From PALSA-693 sp963702305 (GTDB lineage: Bacteria; Actinomycetota; Acidimicrobiia; Acidimicrobiales; Palsa-688): a DNA stretch of 64,000 bases. Each line of letters opens with the position of its first letter. The first letter of the stretch is position 1. A program made the position numbers and the translations under genes. The stretch spans positions 248,001 through 312,000 of the forward strand of contig CAVPBX010000006.1 in the NCBI GenBank assembly GCA_963702305.1. The letters run 5' to 3'. Below, one piece after another: positions 8,501 to 16,573 of this stretch. The notes under the pieces were generated by a model. It had not been told where the DNA came from, ran no database searches, and worked only from the letters and a program-made list of their open reading frames with translations.

Positions 8501-9021
8501 TGTTGGGTCATAGCCGGCTACGGAGGGATCGCCTAGAGCTACTGGCAGATGCGATCGACAGCACCTTCTTGCGGGAATCGCTCGATGAGGAGGTCTGGTA
8601 CGACCGCATCACCACTGTGCATCCAGCCGAGTGGCGGGACATCTACGACATCGAGGTCGACGAGCACCACACCTTCGTTGCCAACGATGTGGTGGTCCAA
8701 AATTGCTCGCCGCCTTTCAAACAAGCGGAGTTCGACATCATGTACGGCAAGGGGATCAGCCGGGAGGGATCGCTGATCGACGTGGCGGTGGACCTCGGCA
8801 TCGTCAAGAAGGCCGGGGCTTGGTACACCTACGAAGGTGAGCAGCTCGGCCAGGGGCGGGAGAACGCCAAGGTGTTCATCGCCGAGAACCTCGAGGTCAT
8901 GATCGAGATCTCCGAGAAGGTCCGCCAGCAGTCAGGTCTCGGGGACCACGTGGAGGGCGAAGGCGACATCCCGTTGGGCGTCGACCCCGCCGACGACGAG
9001 CCCATCAGCCTCGAGGACTGA
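5560..9021 (+). CDS. recA: RecA recombinase precursor carrying two inteins
   Basis: One uninterrupted 1153-residue frame, GTG start after a GAGAGGAAGGGA ribosome site. RecA catalyses strand exchange and triggers LexA self-cleavage. Extein 1 (residues 1-201) holds the Walker A GPESSGKS (63-70) and ends INQLREKIGVMYG. Intein 1 is 202-563. Extein 2 (564-609) is SPETTPGG to VKVVKNK. Intein 2 is 610-1048. Extein 3 (1049-1153) starts CSPPFKQAEF and ends in an acidic tail. Joined exteins give a normal 352-residue RecA, so both inteins must splice for activity. The two sites are those known separately from M. leprae (GVM-x-G/S) and M. tuberculosis (VKNK/C). Probably SOS-regulated by the upstream LexA-like site. 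Confidence 0.97.
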   Translation: MERDKALEMAMGQIEKQFGKGAVMKMGDKLDMQIEAIPTGALALDIALGIGGLPRGRIVEIFGPESSGKSTLAMHVVAEAQRNGGICAYVDAEHAMDPVYARAIGVNVDDLLISQPDTGEQALEIADMLIRSGALDVIVIDSVAALTPRAEIEGDMGDSHVGLQARLMSQALRKLTATLNKSDTIAIFINQLREKIGVMYGCLSYGTRVTLADGSQEKIGKIVNQRMPVEVLSYDPEMGAVVPKKVVNWFDNGVTEEFLQLTVARPGGNGKAQLGCTANHKIRTPAGWQEAGDLQVGDRVLQAVPHHLSDFQWQVVLGGLMGDSALSPTRSGHGARYRFDHGAKQTAYGDWKASLFANLGVSRSSRSDGAVFYDLQPLPELAELRQAMYIGGKKVLSEDYLKQLTPLSLAIWYMDDGSYTERAKGLQERTRDGSGRMEICVEAMESSSRQRLRDYLADTWNISPRLRRVGVGQKAVLTFPKEETAKFHALVAPFVHPSMEYKLQARFRGRFAVEPVFAPMRHELMPLPIVKIGPKPKTRSMHRFDIEVEGSHNYLADGVVVHNSPETTPGGRALKFYSSIRLDIRRIESIKNGAEVTGNRTRVKVVKNKCVAAGTTIFDPTTGETHLIEDIVERGAGHAVVAADKAGKLHSRPIIQRFDQGEAEVIGLGLRDGTTLWVTTDHKVMTDGGWREAGELKVGDGLARPRRFGQFGTEEPVTPDQARMLGYLIGDGYVGGKTPIAFINVQESLQQDAIAIAATLGCKATRRGRQGIETSFSHRPGEKNELLALCRWAGIDGHLAPTKTIPAAFFDDGVSAEVVGNLLFGVFESDGWVSREQTGGLRVGFTTTSRQLAQQLHWLMLRWGIGSSVRSYDPTGKRPSIIGGRKVESKLVAWEVRVSGVDNLQRFAEALPMWGPRGQVLTAGLADPSRRRHRGSQRGYLPSSQTEPVLAYLQGRGMTPQLAASLIGEEAGDPKGGLRQVLGHSRLRRDRLELLADAIDSTFLRESLDEEVWYDRITTVHPAEWRDIYDIEVDEHHTFVANDVVVQNCSPPFKQAEFDIMYGKGISREGSLIDVAVDLGIVKKAGAWYTYEGEQLGQGRENAKVFIAENLEVMIEISEKVRQQSGLGDHVEGEGDIPLGVDPADDEPISLED
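6163..7248 (+). other. Intein 1 of RecA (M. leprae-type site), with LAGLIDADG endonuclease
   Basis: 362 residues between Gly201 and Ser564. Splicing residues are canonical: first residue Cys, block B TANH (Thr and His), C-terminal VVVHN followed by Ser. The endonuclease region has both dodecapeptide motifs with acidic residues kept: LGGLMGD and IWYMDDGSY. Large parts (for example LPELAELRQA, LSIWYMDDGS-like stretch, RFDIEVEG) closely resemble what I know of the M. leprae RecA intein. Nothing suggests decay, so both splicing and homing may be active. Confidence 0.93.
7387..8703 (+). other. Intein 2 of RecA (M. tuberculosis-type site), with LAGLIDADG endonuclease
   Basis: 439 residues between Lys609 and Cys1049, close to the 440 of the M. 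tuberculosis RecA intein and alike in the GTxIFDP start, LLGYLIGDG-like and LFESDGWVSREQTG segments. Block B is TTDH. The two endonuclease motifs (MLGYLIGDGY and VFESDGWV) keep their acids. Odd: the C-terminal end reads VVVQN/C, with Gln where the usual penultimate His assists asparagine cyclisation. Codons: GTG GTC CAA AAT TGC. It may still splice, since other non-His inteins do, but perhaps more slowly. Confidence 0.92.
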
Positions 9022-9035
9022 CTCACGGAAGGTGA

Positions 9036-9073
9036 CGCGGGCTGGCGCCAGATCTGACAGGTGGCAGCCCGCG
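9036..9073. terminator. Stem-loop after recA (possible terminator)
   Basis: A perfect 9-bp stem, CGCGGGCTG (9036-9044) with CAGCCCGCG (9065-9073), encloses a 20-base loop starting 15 bases after the recA stop. No T-run follows, so it is not a classical terminator; T-less stem-loops are common in actinobacteria. The rest of the gap to 9217 shows nothing clear. Confidence 0.35.
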
Positions 9074-9217
9074 CACCTCCGAAACCTCCGGATTTGCAGA
9101 ATCGGTCGGCAGGAGACCCCTTGGTGGTGTCGAATCGCTTGATTGGCTGTTTGATGCCAAAACAACTGATTGAGTGGCGGTGACCGTGGCGGTCAGTGCC
9201 GCAGCTGGGGAGCCACG

Positions 9218-9547
9218 TTGGTCGAAGTCCTCAAAGTCTCGAGCAAGTCGAACCCGAATTCCGTCGCCGGCGCCCTGGCTGGCGTGGTCCGGGGGTGCGG
9301 GGCGGTCGAGATCCAGGTGGTCGGCGCCGGCGCCCTCAATCAGGCCATCAAGGCGATCGCCATCGCTCGCGGCTACGTGGCTAGCTCCGGGCTGGACCTG
9401 ACGTGCCGTCCCACCTTCGCCGACATCGAGATCGACGGCGAGGGGCGCACGGCCATCCGCCTGCTGATCGAAACATGCGAGCCCAAGCCGGTCGGCGCCT
9501 GGGCCCCGCAGGCTGCAGCGCCGATCCGGATCGCCGCCGAGCCCTGA
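9218..9547 (+). CDS. Stage V sporulation protein S (SpoVS) family protein
   Basis: 109 residues from a TTG start with GGGGA 6 bases upstream. The core matches Bacillus SpoVS almost throughout: VEVLKVSSKSNPNSVAGAL, VGAGALNQAIKAIAIARG, and ADIEIDGEGRTAIRLLIE. In Bacillus this small protein, an Alba-like fold, affects septation and sporulation; its role in non-sporulating bacteria is unknown. A longer in-frame start at 9170 adds 16 residues unlike the family, so I chose 9218. A 24-residue tail, rich in Ala and Pro, follows the conserved core. It stands alone between recA and miaB. Confidence 0.9.
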   Translation: MVEVLKVSSKSNPNSVAGALAGVVRGCGAVEIQVVGAGALNQAIKAIAIARGYVASSGLDLTCRPTFADIEIDGEGRTAIRLLIETCEPKPVGAWAPQAAAPIRIAAEP

Positions 9548-9630
9548 GGAGCGCGAACCCCGCCGCACCCTGCTGGCGTGCCGGCCTATGCCGGCCGGCG
9601 GCCACCACCCCGCCCCTAGACTCGACGGTC

Positions 9631-11110
9631 GTGCCGTCCGCCGAGCCCCGCCGCTACTTCATCCGCACCTTCGGCTGCCAGATGAACGAGCACGACTCCG
9701 AGCGCCTCGCCGGCATCCTCGAAGGTGACGGCCTGGTGGCCACCGACCGGGCCGAGGCCGCCGACGTCATCGTCCTCAACACCTGCTGCATCCGCGAGAA
9801 CGCCGACAACAAGCTGTACGGGCACCTGGGCCATCTCAAGGCCATCAAGGACCGCCGGCCCGGCGTGCAGATCGCCGTCGGGGGCTGCCTGGCCCAGAAG
9901 GACCAGGAGGCCATCCAGCGGCGGGCCCCATGGGTGGACGCGGTGTGGGGGACCCACAACGTGGGGCACGCCGGCGACCTGCTGGCCTCGGCGGCCGCCA
10001 CCGGCGTGCCGGCGTTCGAGATCCTCGAGGCCGCGCCCGACGGGGAGGACGCCTTCCCGTCCGCCCTCCCGGTGCGCCGGGACCAGGCCTGGGCCGCGTG
10101 GGTCACCATCCAGATCGGCTGCGACAACCAGTGCGCCTTCTGCATCGTCCCCGCGGTGCGGGGCCCCGAGATCAGCCGGCCGTTCGGGCAGGTCGTGACC
10201 GAGGTGCAGGACTTGGCCGCGGCCGGCACCGTCGAGGTGACCCTCCTGGGGCAAAACGTCAACTCCTATGGCCGCGAACTTGACCGCAGCCCTCCGGGCG
10301 GACCCCGACTGGCGCCGGCACCCCGACCGCACCGGCGACGCCTGGAGCGAAGCCGAACGCCCCCGCGCCCGCCCCCTCTTCGCCGACCTGCTGCGAGCAG
10401 TGGCCCGCATCGACGGGATACGCCGGGTGCGCTACACCAGCCCCCACCCCAAGGATCTCCGCCCCGAGACCATCGAGGCCATGGCCACCGAGCCGGCGGT
10501 CTGCCCGCACCTGCACCTGCCGCTGCAGGCCGGCAGCGATCGCATCCTGGCGCGCATGCACCGCGGGTACACGGCCGGACGCTACCTGGATCGCCTCGCC
10601 GCGGCGAGGGCCGCGGTCGACGACCTGGCGGTCACCACCGACATCATCGTGGGCTTTCCCGGAGAGACGGAGGCCGACTTCCAGCAGACCCTGGAGGTGG
10701 CGGCGGAGGCGGGCTACGACAGCGCCTACACGTTTATCTACTCGCCGCGGCCGGGGACCGAAGCGGCGGCCCGGTCCGACGAGATGATCCCTGCCGAGGT
10801 GGTGGCGGAGCGCTTCGAGCGGCTCCGTATCGTGGTGGAGCGCAGCGCCCTGGCCAGGAACCAGGCCCGGGTGGGCCGCACCGAGGAGATCCTGGTCGAG
10901 GGGCCGTCCAAACGAGACCCGACGGTGGTGAGTGGCCGGACCGGCCAGGGCAAGCTGGTCCACGTCCCGGCCCCGCTCGGGACCCTCCCCGCCGGGAGCT
11001 GGGCGGACGTCCGGATCATCCGGGCCGCGCCGCACTTTCTCGCCGGCGAACTCGTCGCGGTCACCGCCCGCCCCACCCATCGCACCCGCATTCCGGTGGT
11101 AGCCGGCTGA
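9631..11110 (+). CDS. miaB: tRNA-2-methylthio-N6-dimethylallyladenosine synthase (frame break)
   Basis: Radical-SAM methylthiotransferase that finishes the ms2i6A37 modification begun by MiaA, encoded next. Starts GTG. N-terminal [4Fe-4S] cysteines: FGCQMN (16), NTCC (52), GGCLAQ (86); radical-SAM cluster GCDNQCAFC (164, 168, 171). After GQNVNSYGREL the frame shifts by one extra base near 10279 (GAACTTGACC probably was GAACTGACC). The second part contains YTSPHPKDL, LHLPLQAGSDRIL, TTDIIVGFPGET and a C-terminal TRAM-like region. Both halves are well conserved, so I take this as one functional gene with a sequence error, not a pseudogene. Confidence 0.9.
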
Positions 11111-11126
11111 CCCGTTCCGGCGCCCG

Positions 11127-12035
11127 GTGACCCGGCATCTGGCCCTGGTGGGGTGCACGGCGTCGGGCAAGTCAGGACTGGCGCTGGAGCTGGCCCGCCG
11201 GCTGGGCGACGTCGAGTTGGTGACGGTCGACTCCATGCAGGTCTATCGGGGCATGGACATCGGCACGGCCAAGCCGACGCGGGCCGAACAGGCCGAGATC
11301 CCCCACCATCTCCTCGACCTCGCCGATCCGGGGGAGGAGTGGAGCGTGACGAGGTGGGCCGTCGCGGCCCGCCAGGCCATCGCCGGCATCGAGGCCCGGG
11401 GCCGCCGGGCCATCCTGGTAGGCGGGACCGGCCTGTACTTTCAGGCCGTCGTTGACGCGCTCCAGCCGCCCGGCACGTATCCGGCGGTCCGGCAAGAGCT
11501 CGACGACGACCCTGACACCCTGGCCCTGCACCGGCGCCTGCAGGACCTGGACCCCCTGGCTGCCTCCAGAATGGAGCCGACCAACCGCCGGCGGGTGCTC
11601 CGGGCCCTGGAGGTGACCCTCGGCAGCGGCCGCCCTTTTTCCAGTTTTGGGCCGGGCGTGGCCCACTTCCCGCCCACGGCCTGGCGGATGGCCGGCTTGT
11701 GGCTGCCCCGGCCGGTGGTCGCCACCCGGATCCGGGCCCGGCTCGACGCCATGGTGGCGGGGGGCCTGGTGGGCGAGGTGGAACGGCTGCGGGCCGGCCC
11801 GGGCGGCCTGTCGCGCACCGCCCGTCAGGCGCTCGGGTATCGGGAGGTGCTCGCCCACCTGGAGGGGGAGGTACCCCTGGCGGCCGCGATCGACGAGGCC
11901 GACCGCCGGACCCGGGCCTTCGCCCGCCGGCAGCGGGTGTGGTGGCGACGGGACCCCCGCCTGCGGTGGTACGGGGCCGCCGAGAACCCGTTCGCCGTCT
12001 TGCCCCAGTTGCTGGGAGAATGGAGGGAGCCATGA
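11127..12035 (+). CDS. miaA: tRNA dimethylallyltransferase
   Basis: 302 residues, GTG start 16 bases after miaB. Adds the isopentenyl group from DMAPP to A37 of tRNAs reading U-starting codons. Seen: P-loop GCTASGKS at residues 9-16, DSMQVYRGMDIGTAKP, VGGTGLYFQAV, and the C-terminal QALGYREVL and RRQRVWWRRD stretch. Length is typical. Adjacent miaB carries out the next step on the same base. The stop overlaps dapF by ATGA. Confidence 0.95.
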   Translation: MTRHLALVGCTASGKSGLALELARRLGDVELVTVDSMQVYRGMDIGTAKPTRAEQAEIPHHLLDLADPGEEWSVTRWAVAARQAIAGIEARGRRAILVGGTGLYFQAVVDALQPPGTYPAVRQELDDDPDTLALHRRLQDLDPLAASRMEPTNRRRVLRALEVTLGSGRPFSSFGPGVAHFPPTAWRMAGLWLPRPVVATRIRARLDAMVAGGLVGEVERLRAGPGGLSRTARQALGYREVLAHLEGEVPLAAAIDEADRRTRAFARRQRVWWRRDPRLRWYGAAENPFAVLPQLLGEWREP

Positions 12036-12898
12036 CCTCCGCTCCCTCCGCCGGCGAGCTCATCGTGTCCAAGCTCCACGGGTTCGGCAACGACTTCCTG
12101 GTGGTGCTCGACGACCCCGCCCAGCCCGACCCCGCCCAGACCCGCCCCGCCCAGGCGCTCTCCGTCCGGCCCGATGCCGGCCTGGCCCGCCGCCTCTGCC
12201 ACCGCCACCTGGGCATCGGCGCCGATGGCCTGATCCTGGGCACCCGGCTCCCGCCGGCCACGGGCGACGCCGTCCTGCGCTTTCAGCTGTGGAACGCCGA
12301 CGGCAGCGAGGCGGAGATGAGCGGCAACGGCATCCGGTGCCTGGCCCATGCCGCCCTCGATCGCGGGTGGGTCTCGGCCAACGAGCCGTTCGGCGTCCTG
12401 ACCCCGGCCGGCCGCCGGGAGGTCTCGGTCCGGCCCGGCCCCGACCCGGGGATGACGTGGGCCACGGTCGAGATGGGCGAGGCCAAGGTGCGAGGCGAGG
12501 TGGACCGCTGCAACGTCGGCCATGGTCAACTGCTCGTCGACGTCGGCAACTCGCACCTGGTGGTGCTGGGCCCGGACCCCGCGACGGTAGACGTGGGCAC
12601 CCTGGGGCCTGCCCTCGAGGCCACCGATCCGGCCGGGCTCAACGTGGAGTTCGTGGCCCTCGGCCCGGGTCCCGACGAGCTGACGATGCGGGTGTGGGAA
12701 CGGGGCGTGGGCGAGACGGCGGCCTGCGGCACCGGCGCCTGCGCGGCCGCGGCGGCGCTGCACCACTGGGGCCGGGTGGGTGGGGCCGTGACCGTGCACC
12801 AGCCGGGCGGGGCCGCGGCGGTGGAACTGCGGGCCGACGGATCCGTCACTCTGGCCGGCCCCAGCGTGCACATCGCCACGTGCGTGGTGCGCCCGTGA
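12032..12898 (+). CDS. dapF: Diaminopimelate epimerase
   Basis: 288 residues from the ATG that overlaps the miaA stop; the frame extends upstream but only inside miaA. Converts LL-DAP to meso-DAP for wall and lysine synthesis. Both catalytic cysteines are visible: SGNGIRC (Cys103) and AACGTGAC (Cys232). HGFGNDF near the start is the usual substrate loop. The insert DPAQPDPAQTRPAQ (residues 28-41) is a local Pro-Ala-rich addition. Fits the dapC, D, E genes downstream and the meso-DAP type murE. Confidence 0.95.
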   Translation: MTSAPSAGELIVSKLHGFGNDFLVVLDDPAQPDPAQTRPAQALSVRPDAGLARRLCHRHLGIGADGLILGTRLPPATGDAVLRFQLWNADGSEAEMSGNGIRCLAHAALDRGWVSANEPFGVLTPAGRREVSVRPGPDPGMTWATVEMGEAKVRGEVDRCNVGHGQLLVDVGNSHLVVLGPDPATVDVGTLGPALEATDPAGLNVEFVALGPGPDELTMRVWERGVGETAACGTGACAAAAALHHWGRVGGAVTVHQPGGAAAVELRADGSVTLAGPSVHIATCVVRP

Positions 12899-14160
12899 CC
12901 CTGATCGAACGCAGTTTCCGGGAGAAGATCATCCTGGTCGGCGTCACCGTTCCGCCGGAGCGGGAGGAAGAGACCGAACGTCACCTCGACGAACTGGCGC
13001 TGCTCGTCGACACGGCCGGGGCCGACGAGGCCGCCCGGGTGCTCCAGCGGCGGGACCGGCCCGACCCGGCCACCTTTGTGGGGCGGGGCAAGGCCGAGGA
13101 GCTGCGCGACCTGTCCCTCCAGGTCGACGCCGACACCGTGGTCTTCGACGACGAACTGTCCCCCGCCCAGTCCCGCAACCTGGAGAAGATCCTGGGCCGC
13201 ACCGCCATCGACCGCACCGCCGTCATCCTCGACATCTTCGCTCAGAACGCCTCTACCCAGGAAGGCAAGGCCCAGGTGGAGCTGGCCCAGATCCGCTACC
13301 GCCTGCCCCGGCTGCGCGGCCGCGGCCTGACCCTCTCCCAGCAGGCCGGCGGCATCGGGACCAGAGGACCCGGCGAGACCCAGCTGGAGGTCGACCGGCG
13401 GCGCCTGGTGCGGCGCATGTCCCGGCTGGAGCGGGACCTTCGCCGCCTGACCCAACAACGCCGGCTGCAGCGCAAGTCCCGCCGGCGCAGCCGCCTGGCC
13501 ACGGTCTCGCTCGTCGGTTACACCAACGCCGGCAAGTCGACCCTGCTCAACTACCTCACCGATGCCGGGGTGCTGGTCGAGGACCGTCTGTTCGCCACCC
13601 TCGATCCCCGCACCCGCCGGCTGACCCTGCCTGGCGGGGAGACGGTGCTGCTGTCCGACACGGTCGGCTTCGTCCGCAAGCTGCCGCACCAGTTGGTCGA
13701 GGCCTTCCGGTCCACCCTGGAGGTCGTCACCGAGTCGGACCTGCTGGTCCACGTCGTCGACAGCGCCAGCCCGGATCCCGAGACCCAGATCGAGGCGGTC
13801 CGCGCCGTCCTGGATGAGATCGGGGCGGGCGCGGTGCCGGAGCTGCTGGCCTTCAACAAGGGCGACGTCAGCACCGAGGCCAAACGGCTGGCGGACCGCC
13901 ATCCGGGGGCGGTGACCATCTCGGCCTTGACCGGCGAGGGCATCCCGGGCCTGCTGGCGGCGATCGGCGACCGCCTGCGCGCCACCGCTCGGGTACTGGA
14001 GCTGGTGGTCCCCTACGAGCGCGGCGACATCCTGGCCGCGGTGCACCGCGAAGGCGAGGTGCTGGTGGAGACCCACGACGACGACGCGGCCCGCCTGCGG
14101 GTGCGGGTCGACGGCGCGGGCGCGGCCCGGTTCGCGGCGTTCGTGGCCGAGCCGGCATGA
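12895..14160 (+). CDS. hflX: Ribosome-splitting GTPase HflX
   Basis: 421 residues, GTG overlapping the dapF stop by GTGA. HflX rescues stalled or heat-damaged ribosomes by separating subunits. N-terminal HflX domain with FVGRGKAEEL and DDELSPAQSRNLE; the family signature GGIGTRGPGETQLEVDRR; then the G domain: G1 GYTNAGKST, G3 DTVGF, G4 NKGD. The miaA-dapF-hflX order is widespread in actinobacteria. No odd features. Confidence 0.96.
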   Translation: MTLIERSFREKIILVGVTVPPEREEETERHLDELALLVDTAGADEAARVLQRRDRPDPATFVGRGKAEELRDLSLQVDADTVVFDDELSPAQSRNLEKILGRTAIDRTAVILDIFAQNASTQEGKAQVELAQIRYRLPRLRGRGLTLSQQAGGIGTRGPGETQLEVDRRRLVRRMSRLERDLRRLTQQRRLQRKSRRRSRLATVSLVGYTNAGKSTLLNYLTDAGVLVEDRLFATLDPRTRRLTLPGGETVLLSDTVGFVRKLPHQLVEAFRSTLEVVTESDLLVHVVDSASPDPETQIEAVRAVLDEIGAGAVPELLAFNKGDVSTEAKRLADRHPGAVTISALTGEGIPGLLAAIGDRLRATARVLELVVPYERGDILAAVHREGEVLVETHDDDAARLRVRVDGAGAARFAAFVAEPA

Positions 14161-15311
14161 CCGGCGGCTTCGTCGTCCCCGACTACCCCTACGACCGCCT
14201 GGACGCGGCCCGGGAGGCGGCCGCCCGCCTGCCGGGCGGGGTGGTCGACCTGTCAGTCGGGACGCCGACGGATCCGCCGCCGCCGGTGGTGACCGAGGCC
14301 CTGGCCGCCGCCATCGCCGGCCCGGACGGTCCGGACCCGAGCGCGAGCATGCGCGGCTACCCGCCGTCGATCGGGACGATCGAGTTGCGCCAGGCCATCC
14401 AACAATGGGAAAAAGACACCCTCGGCGCCGAGGTCCCCCTCGATGCCATTGCCATCTGCGTGGGTACCAAGGAGCTCGTCGCCGGCCTGCCGCAATGGTG
14501 CCACCTCCGGAACCCGGATCGCGACACCGTGCTGTATCCGGCGGTGTCGTACCCCACGTACGCCATGGGCGCGCGCCCTCGCCGGGCTGCGGGCCGTGCC
14601 GGTACCGGTCGACGAGCACTGGCGCCTGGACCTGGCCGCCGTGGATCCCGAGGACGCCGACCGGGCCCTGATCCTGTGGGTCAACACGCCCGGCAACCCG
14701 GCGGGTGGCCTCGACGACTTGGCCGCGGCGGCGAGTTGGGGGCGGGACCGGGGGATCCTGGTGGGCAGCGACGAGTGTTACGCCGAGTACACCTGGGACG
14801 GCCCGGCCCGCACGGTGCTGGGCCGCGGGGCGGGGCCGGACGGTCTTGGGGGTGTGCTGGCCGTGCACTCCCTGTCCAAGCGCTCCAACCTGGCCGGGAT
14901 GCGGGTCGGCTGGTACAGCGGCGACCCGGAGCTGGTGGCGTTCCTGCGCGAGATCCGCAAGCACGCCGGTTTCATGGTGCCGGGACCGGTGCAGCGGGCG
15001 GCGGCCGCGGCCCTCGGTGACGCCGGCCACGTGGCGGCGCAACGGGAGCGCTATCTCGCCCGTCTGATTCGAGCCCGGGAGATCCTGGCCGGCATCGGCG
15101 TCGAGTGTCACTTGCCGTCCGGCGGGTTCTACTTATGGGCAGCCGCGCCGGGGGGGACGGTTGGGCCTGGACCAACTGGCTGGCCGAGACGGGTGGAGTC
15201 CTGGTGTCGCCCGGCGAGTTCTACGGTGCTGCCGGCACCGGGCACGTCCGATTGGCCATGGTGGCCCCGCTCGATCGACTGGACCTGGTGGCTCAGCGCC
15301 TCGGCGCCTGA
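14157..15311 (+). CDS. dapC: Succinyldiaminopimelate aminotransferase (two frame breaks)
   Basis: Fold-type I PLP aminotransferase. Starts ATG overlapping the hflX stop. Segments: DLSVGTPTDPPP, MRGYPPSIGTIELR, CVGTKELVAGLP, YPAVSYPTYAM; then after an extra base near 14569, LAGLRAVPVPVDE, NTPGNPAGG, and the PLP-lysine motif HSLSKRSNLAGMR; then after loss of one G in a G-run at 15150-15156, WTNWLAETGGVLVSPGEFYG and the C-terminus. The product is chosen as DapC, not a generic aminotransferase, because dapF lies upstream and dapD and dapE downstream. Breaks look like sequence errors, since all three parts are conserved. Confidence 0.85.
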
Positions 15312-15318
15312 GCGCGGC

Positions 15319-15666
15319 TCAGGGCTCCCAAAAGATCTCCACCTCGTGGCCGTCGAAGTCCCGGCACCGGAAGGTCACGTAGTCCTCCACGTCCTGCAGC
15401 TCGCCCGCGTCGACGCCGTGGTCGGTCATGGTCTGATGCATCACCCGTACCGCGTCGGCGTCGTCGAGGTTGAAGCCGAAGTGGTAGCCCGGGGGGATGG
15501 TGGCCCCCGTTTCCTTGGGAAAGAGGGCGAGCAGGAAGCGGTGGTCGTTGGTGAGGAACACCGCGCCCTCCTCGCTGAACTTCTCCCGGAAGCCGAACCA
15601 TTGTTCGTAGAACGCTCGGGCCCGCCCGGGGTCAGCCACCCGCAGATTGAGGTGGTTGAGATCCAC
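15319..15666 (-). CDS. VOC (glyoxalase/bleomycin-resistance) superfamily protein
   Basis: 115 residues, GTG start at 15666. A single vicinal-oxygen-chelate unit: begins DLNHLNLRVADPGRARAFYEQWFGF (His4 as first metal ligand), has HFGFNLDD near residue 60, and ends EVEIFWEP with the glutamate metal ligand. Metal-dependent lyases, dioxygenases or binding proteins share this fold, so the substrate cannot be named. Inserted on the reverse strand between dapC and dapD, 7 bases from the dapC stop and 82 bases from the dapD start. The longer frame upstream (to 16011) is a shadow of dapD. Confidence 0.8.
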   Translation of the reverse strand: MDLNHLNLRVADPGRARAFYEQWFGFREKFSEEGAVFLTNDHRFLLALFPKETGATIPPGYHFGFNLDDADAVRVMHQTMTDHGVDAGELQDVEDYVTFRCRDFDGHEVEIFWEP

Positions 15667-15748
15667 GGCGCAATTCTTCCACACCGACCGGTGGTCCCGA
15701 TCCCTCGTCTCCATGCCGGGCCGGGAGCTTCGGGTAGCGTCGGCGGCC

Positions 15749-16573
15749 ATGGCTGATCTGGAAGCGCAGATCCGGGAGCTCTGGGACCGCCGCGACGAAC
15801 TGGACCCCAAGGACGCGGACGCGGCCGCGGTGGTGCTGGCCGCGGTCGACCTGTTGGACCGAGGAGAGGCCCGGGTGGCCGAGTTGGGTTCCGACGGCGA
15901 GCCGATCGTCCACGAGTGGTGCAAGCAGGCCGTGCTGCTGCTGTTCCGGGTGTCCGAGCTGAGTGTTTCCGAGGCCGGGCCGTTCGAGTACGTGGATCGG
16001 CTGCCGCTCAAGCGGGACTTCGCCGCGGCCGGGGTGCGGGTCGTCCCCGGCGCCTCGGCCCGGTGGGGCAGCTACCTCGAACCGGGTGTCATCCTGATGC
16101 CCAGCTACGTCAACATCGGGGCCCGGGTGGGCGCCGGCACCATGGTCGACACCTGGGCCACGGTGGGCAGCTGCGCCCAGATCGGACGCAACACCCACCT
16201 CTCGGGCGGGGTCGGCATCGGCGGGGTGCTGGAGCCGCCCCAGGCGGCGCCGGTGTTCGTCGGGGACGAGTGCTACATCGGGAGCCGCAGCATGGTGGTC
16301 GAAGGGGCGCGCGTCGGCGACGGAGCAGTGCTGGGCGCCGGCTGCATCCTGAGTGCCACCATCCCGGTGATCGACGCCGAAACCGGCGAGGAGCTGTCGA
16401 GAGGCATCGTCCCCCCTTGGTGCGTGGCGGTTTCGGCGACCCGCCCCCGGGACTTTCCCGGCGGGACCTTCGGGCTGGCCTGCGTCCTGGTCATCCGGCA
16501 CCTCGAGCCGGGCGAGCGCCACGACAAGTCCCGGCTCAACGACATCCTCCGCCAGCACGGAGGCACCCTCTGA
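15749..16573 (+). CDS. dapD: 2,3,4,5-tetrahydropyridine-2,6-dicarboxylate N-succinyltransferase
   Basis: 274 residues. Second committed step of the succinylase DAP pathway. The C-terminal half is a left-handed beta-helix of hexapeptide repeats: VILMPSYVNIGARVGAGTMVD, TWATVGSCAQIGRNTHLSGGVGIGGVLEP, and SRSMVVEGARVGDGAVLGAGC. IVPPWCVAV and the C-terminal KSRLNDILR are as expected. The ATG at 15749 is chosen because upstream residues overlap the reverse VOC gene and are unlike the family. Followed directly by dapE. Confidence 0.94.
   Translation: MADLEAQIRELWDRRDELDPKDADAAAVVLAAVDLLDRGEARVAELGSDGEPIVHEWCKQAVLLLFRVSELSVSEAGPFEYVDRLPLKRDFAAAGVRVVPGASARWGSYLEPGVILMPSYVNIGARVGAGTMVDTWATVGSCAQIGRNTHLSGGVGIGGVLEPPQAAPVFVGDECYIGSRSMVVEGARVGDGAVLGAGCILSATIPVIDAETGEELSRGIVPPWCVAVSATRPRDFPGGTFGLACVLVIRHLEPGERHDKSRLNDILRQHGGTL

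Noticed and set aside
9036..9073. Intrinsic terminator after recA with T-run
   Set aside because: The stem exists but no T-run follows, so it is listed only as a possible T-less terminator at low confidence.
9631..11110. miaB as a pseudogene
   Set aside because: Both parts are fully conserved including all six cluster cysteines; a single extra base among two dozen similar breaks in the window is better explained as a sequence error.
12526..15111. 861-codon open frame on the reverse strand
   Set aside because: It is a shadow of dapF, hflX and dapC, whose motifs are unmistakable on the forward strand; the reverse protein shows only low-complexity Gly/Arg/Pro sequence.
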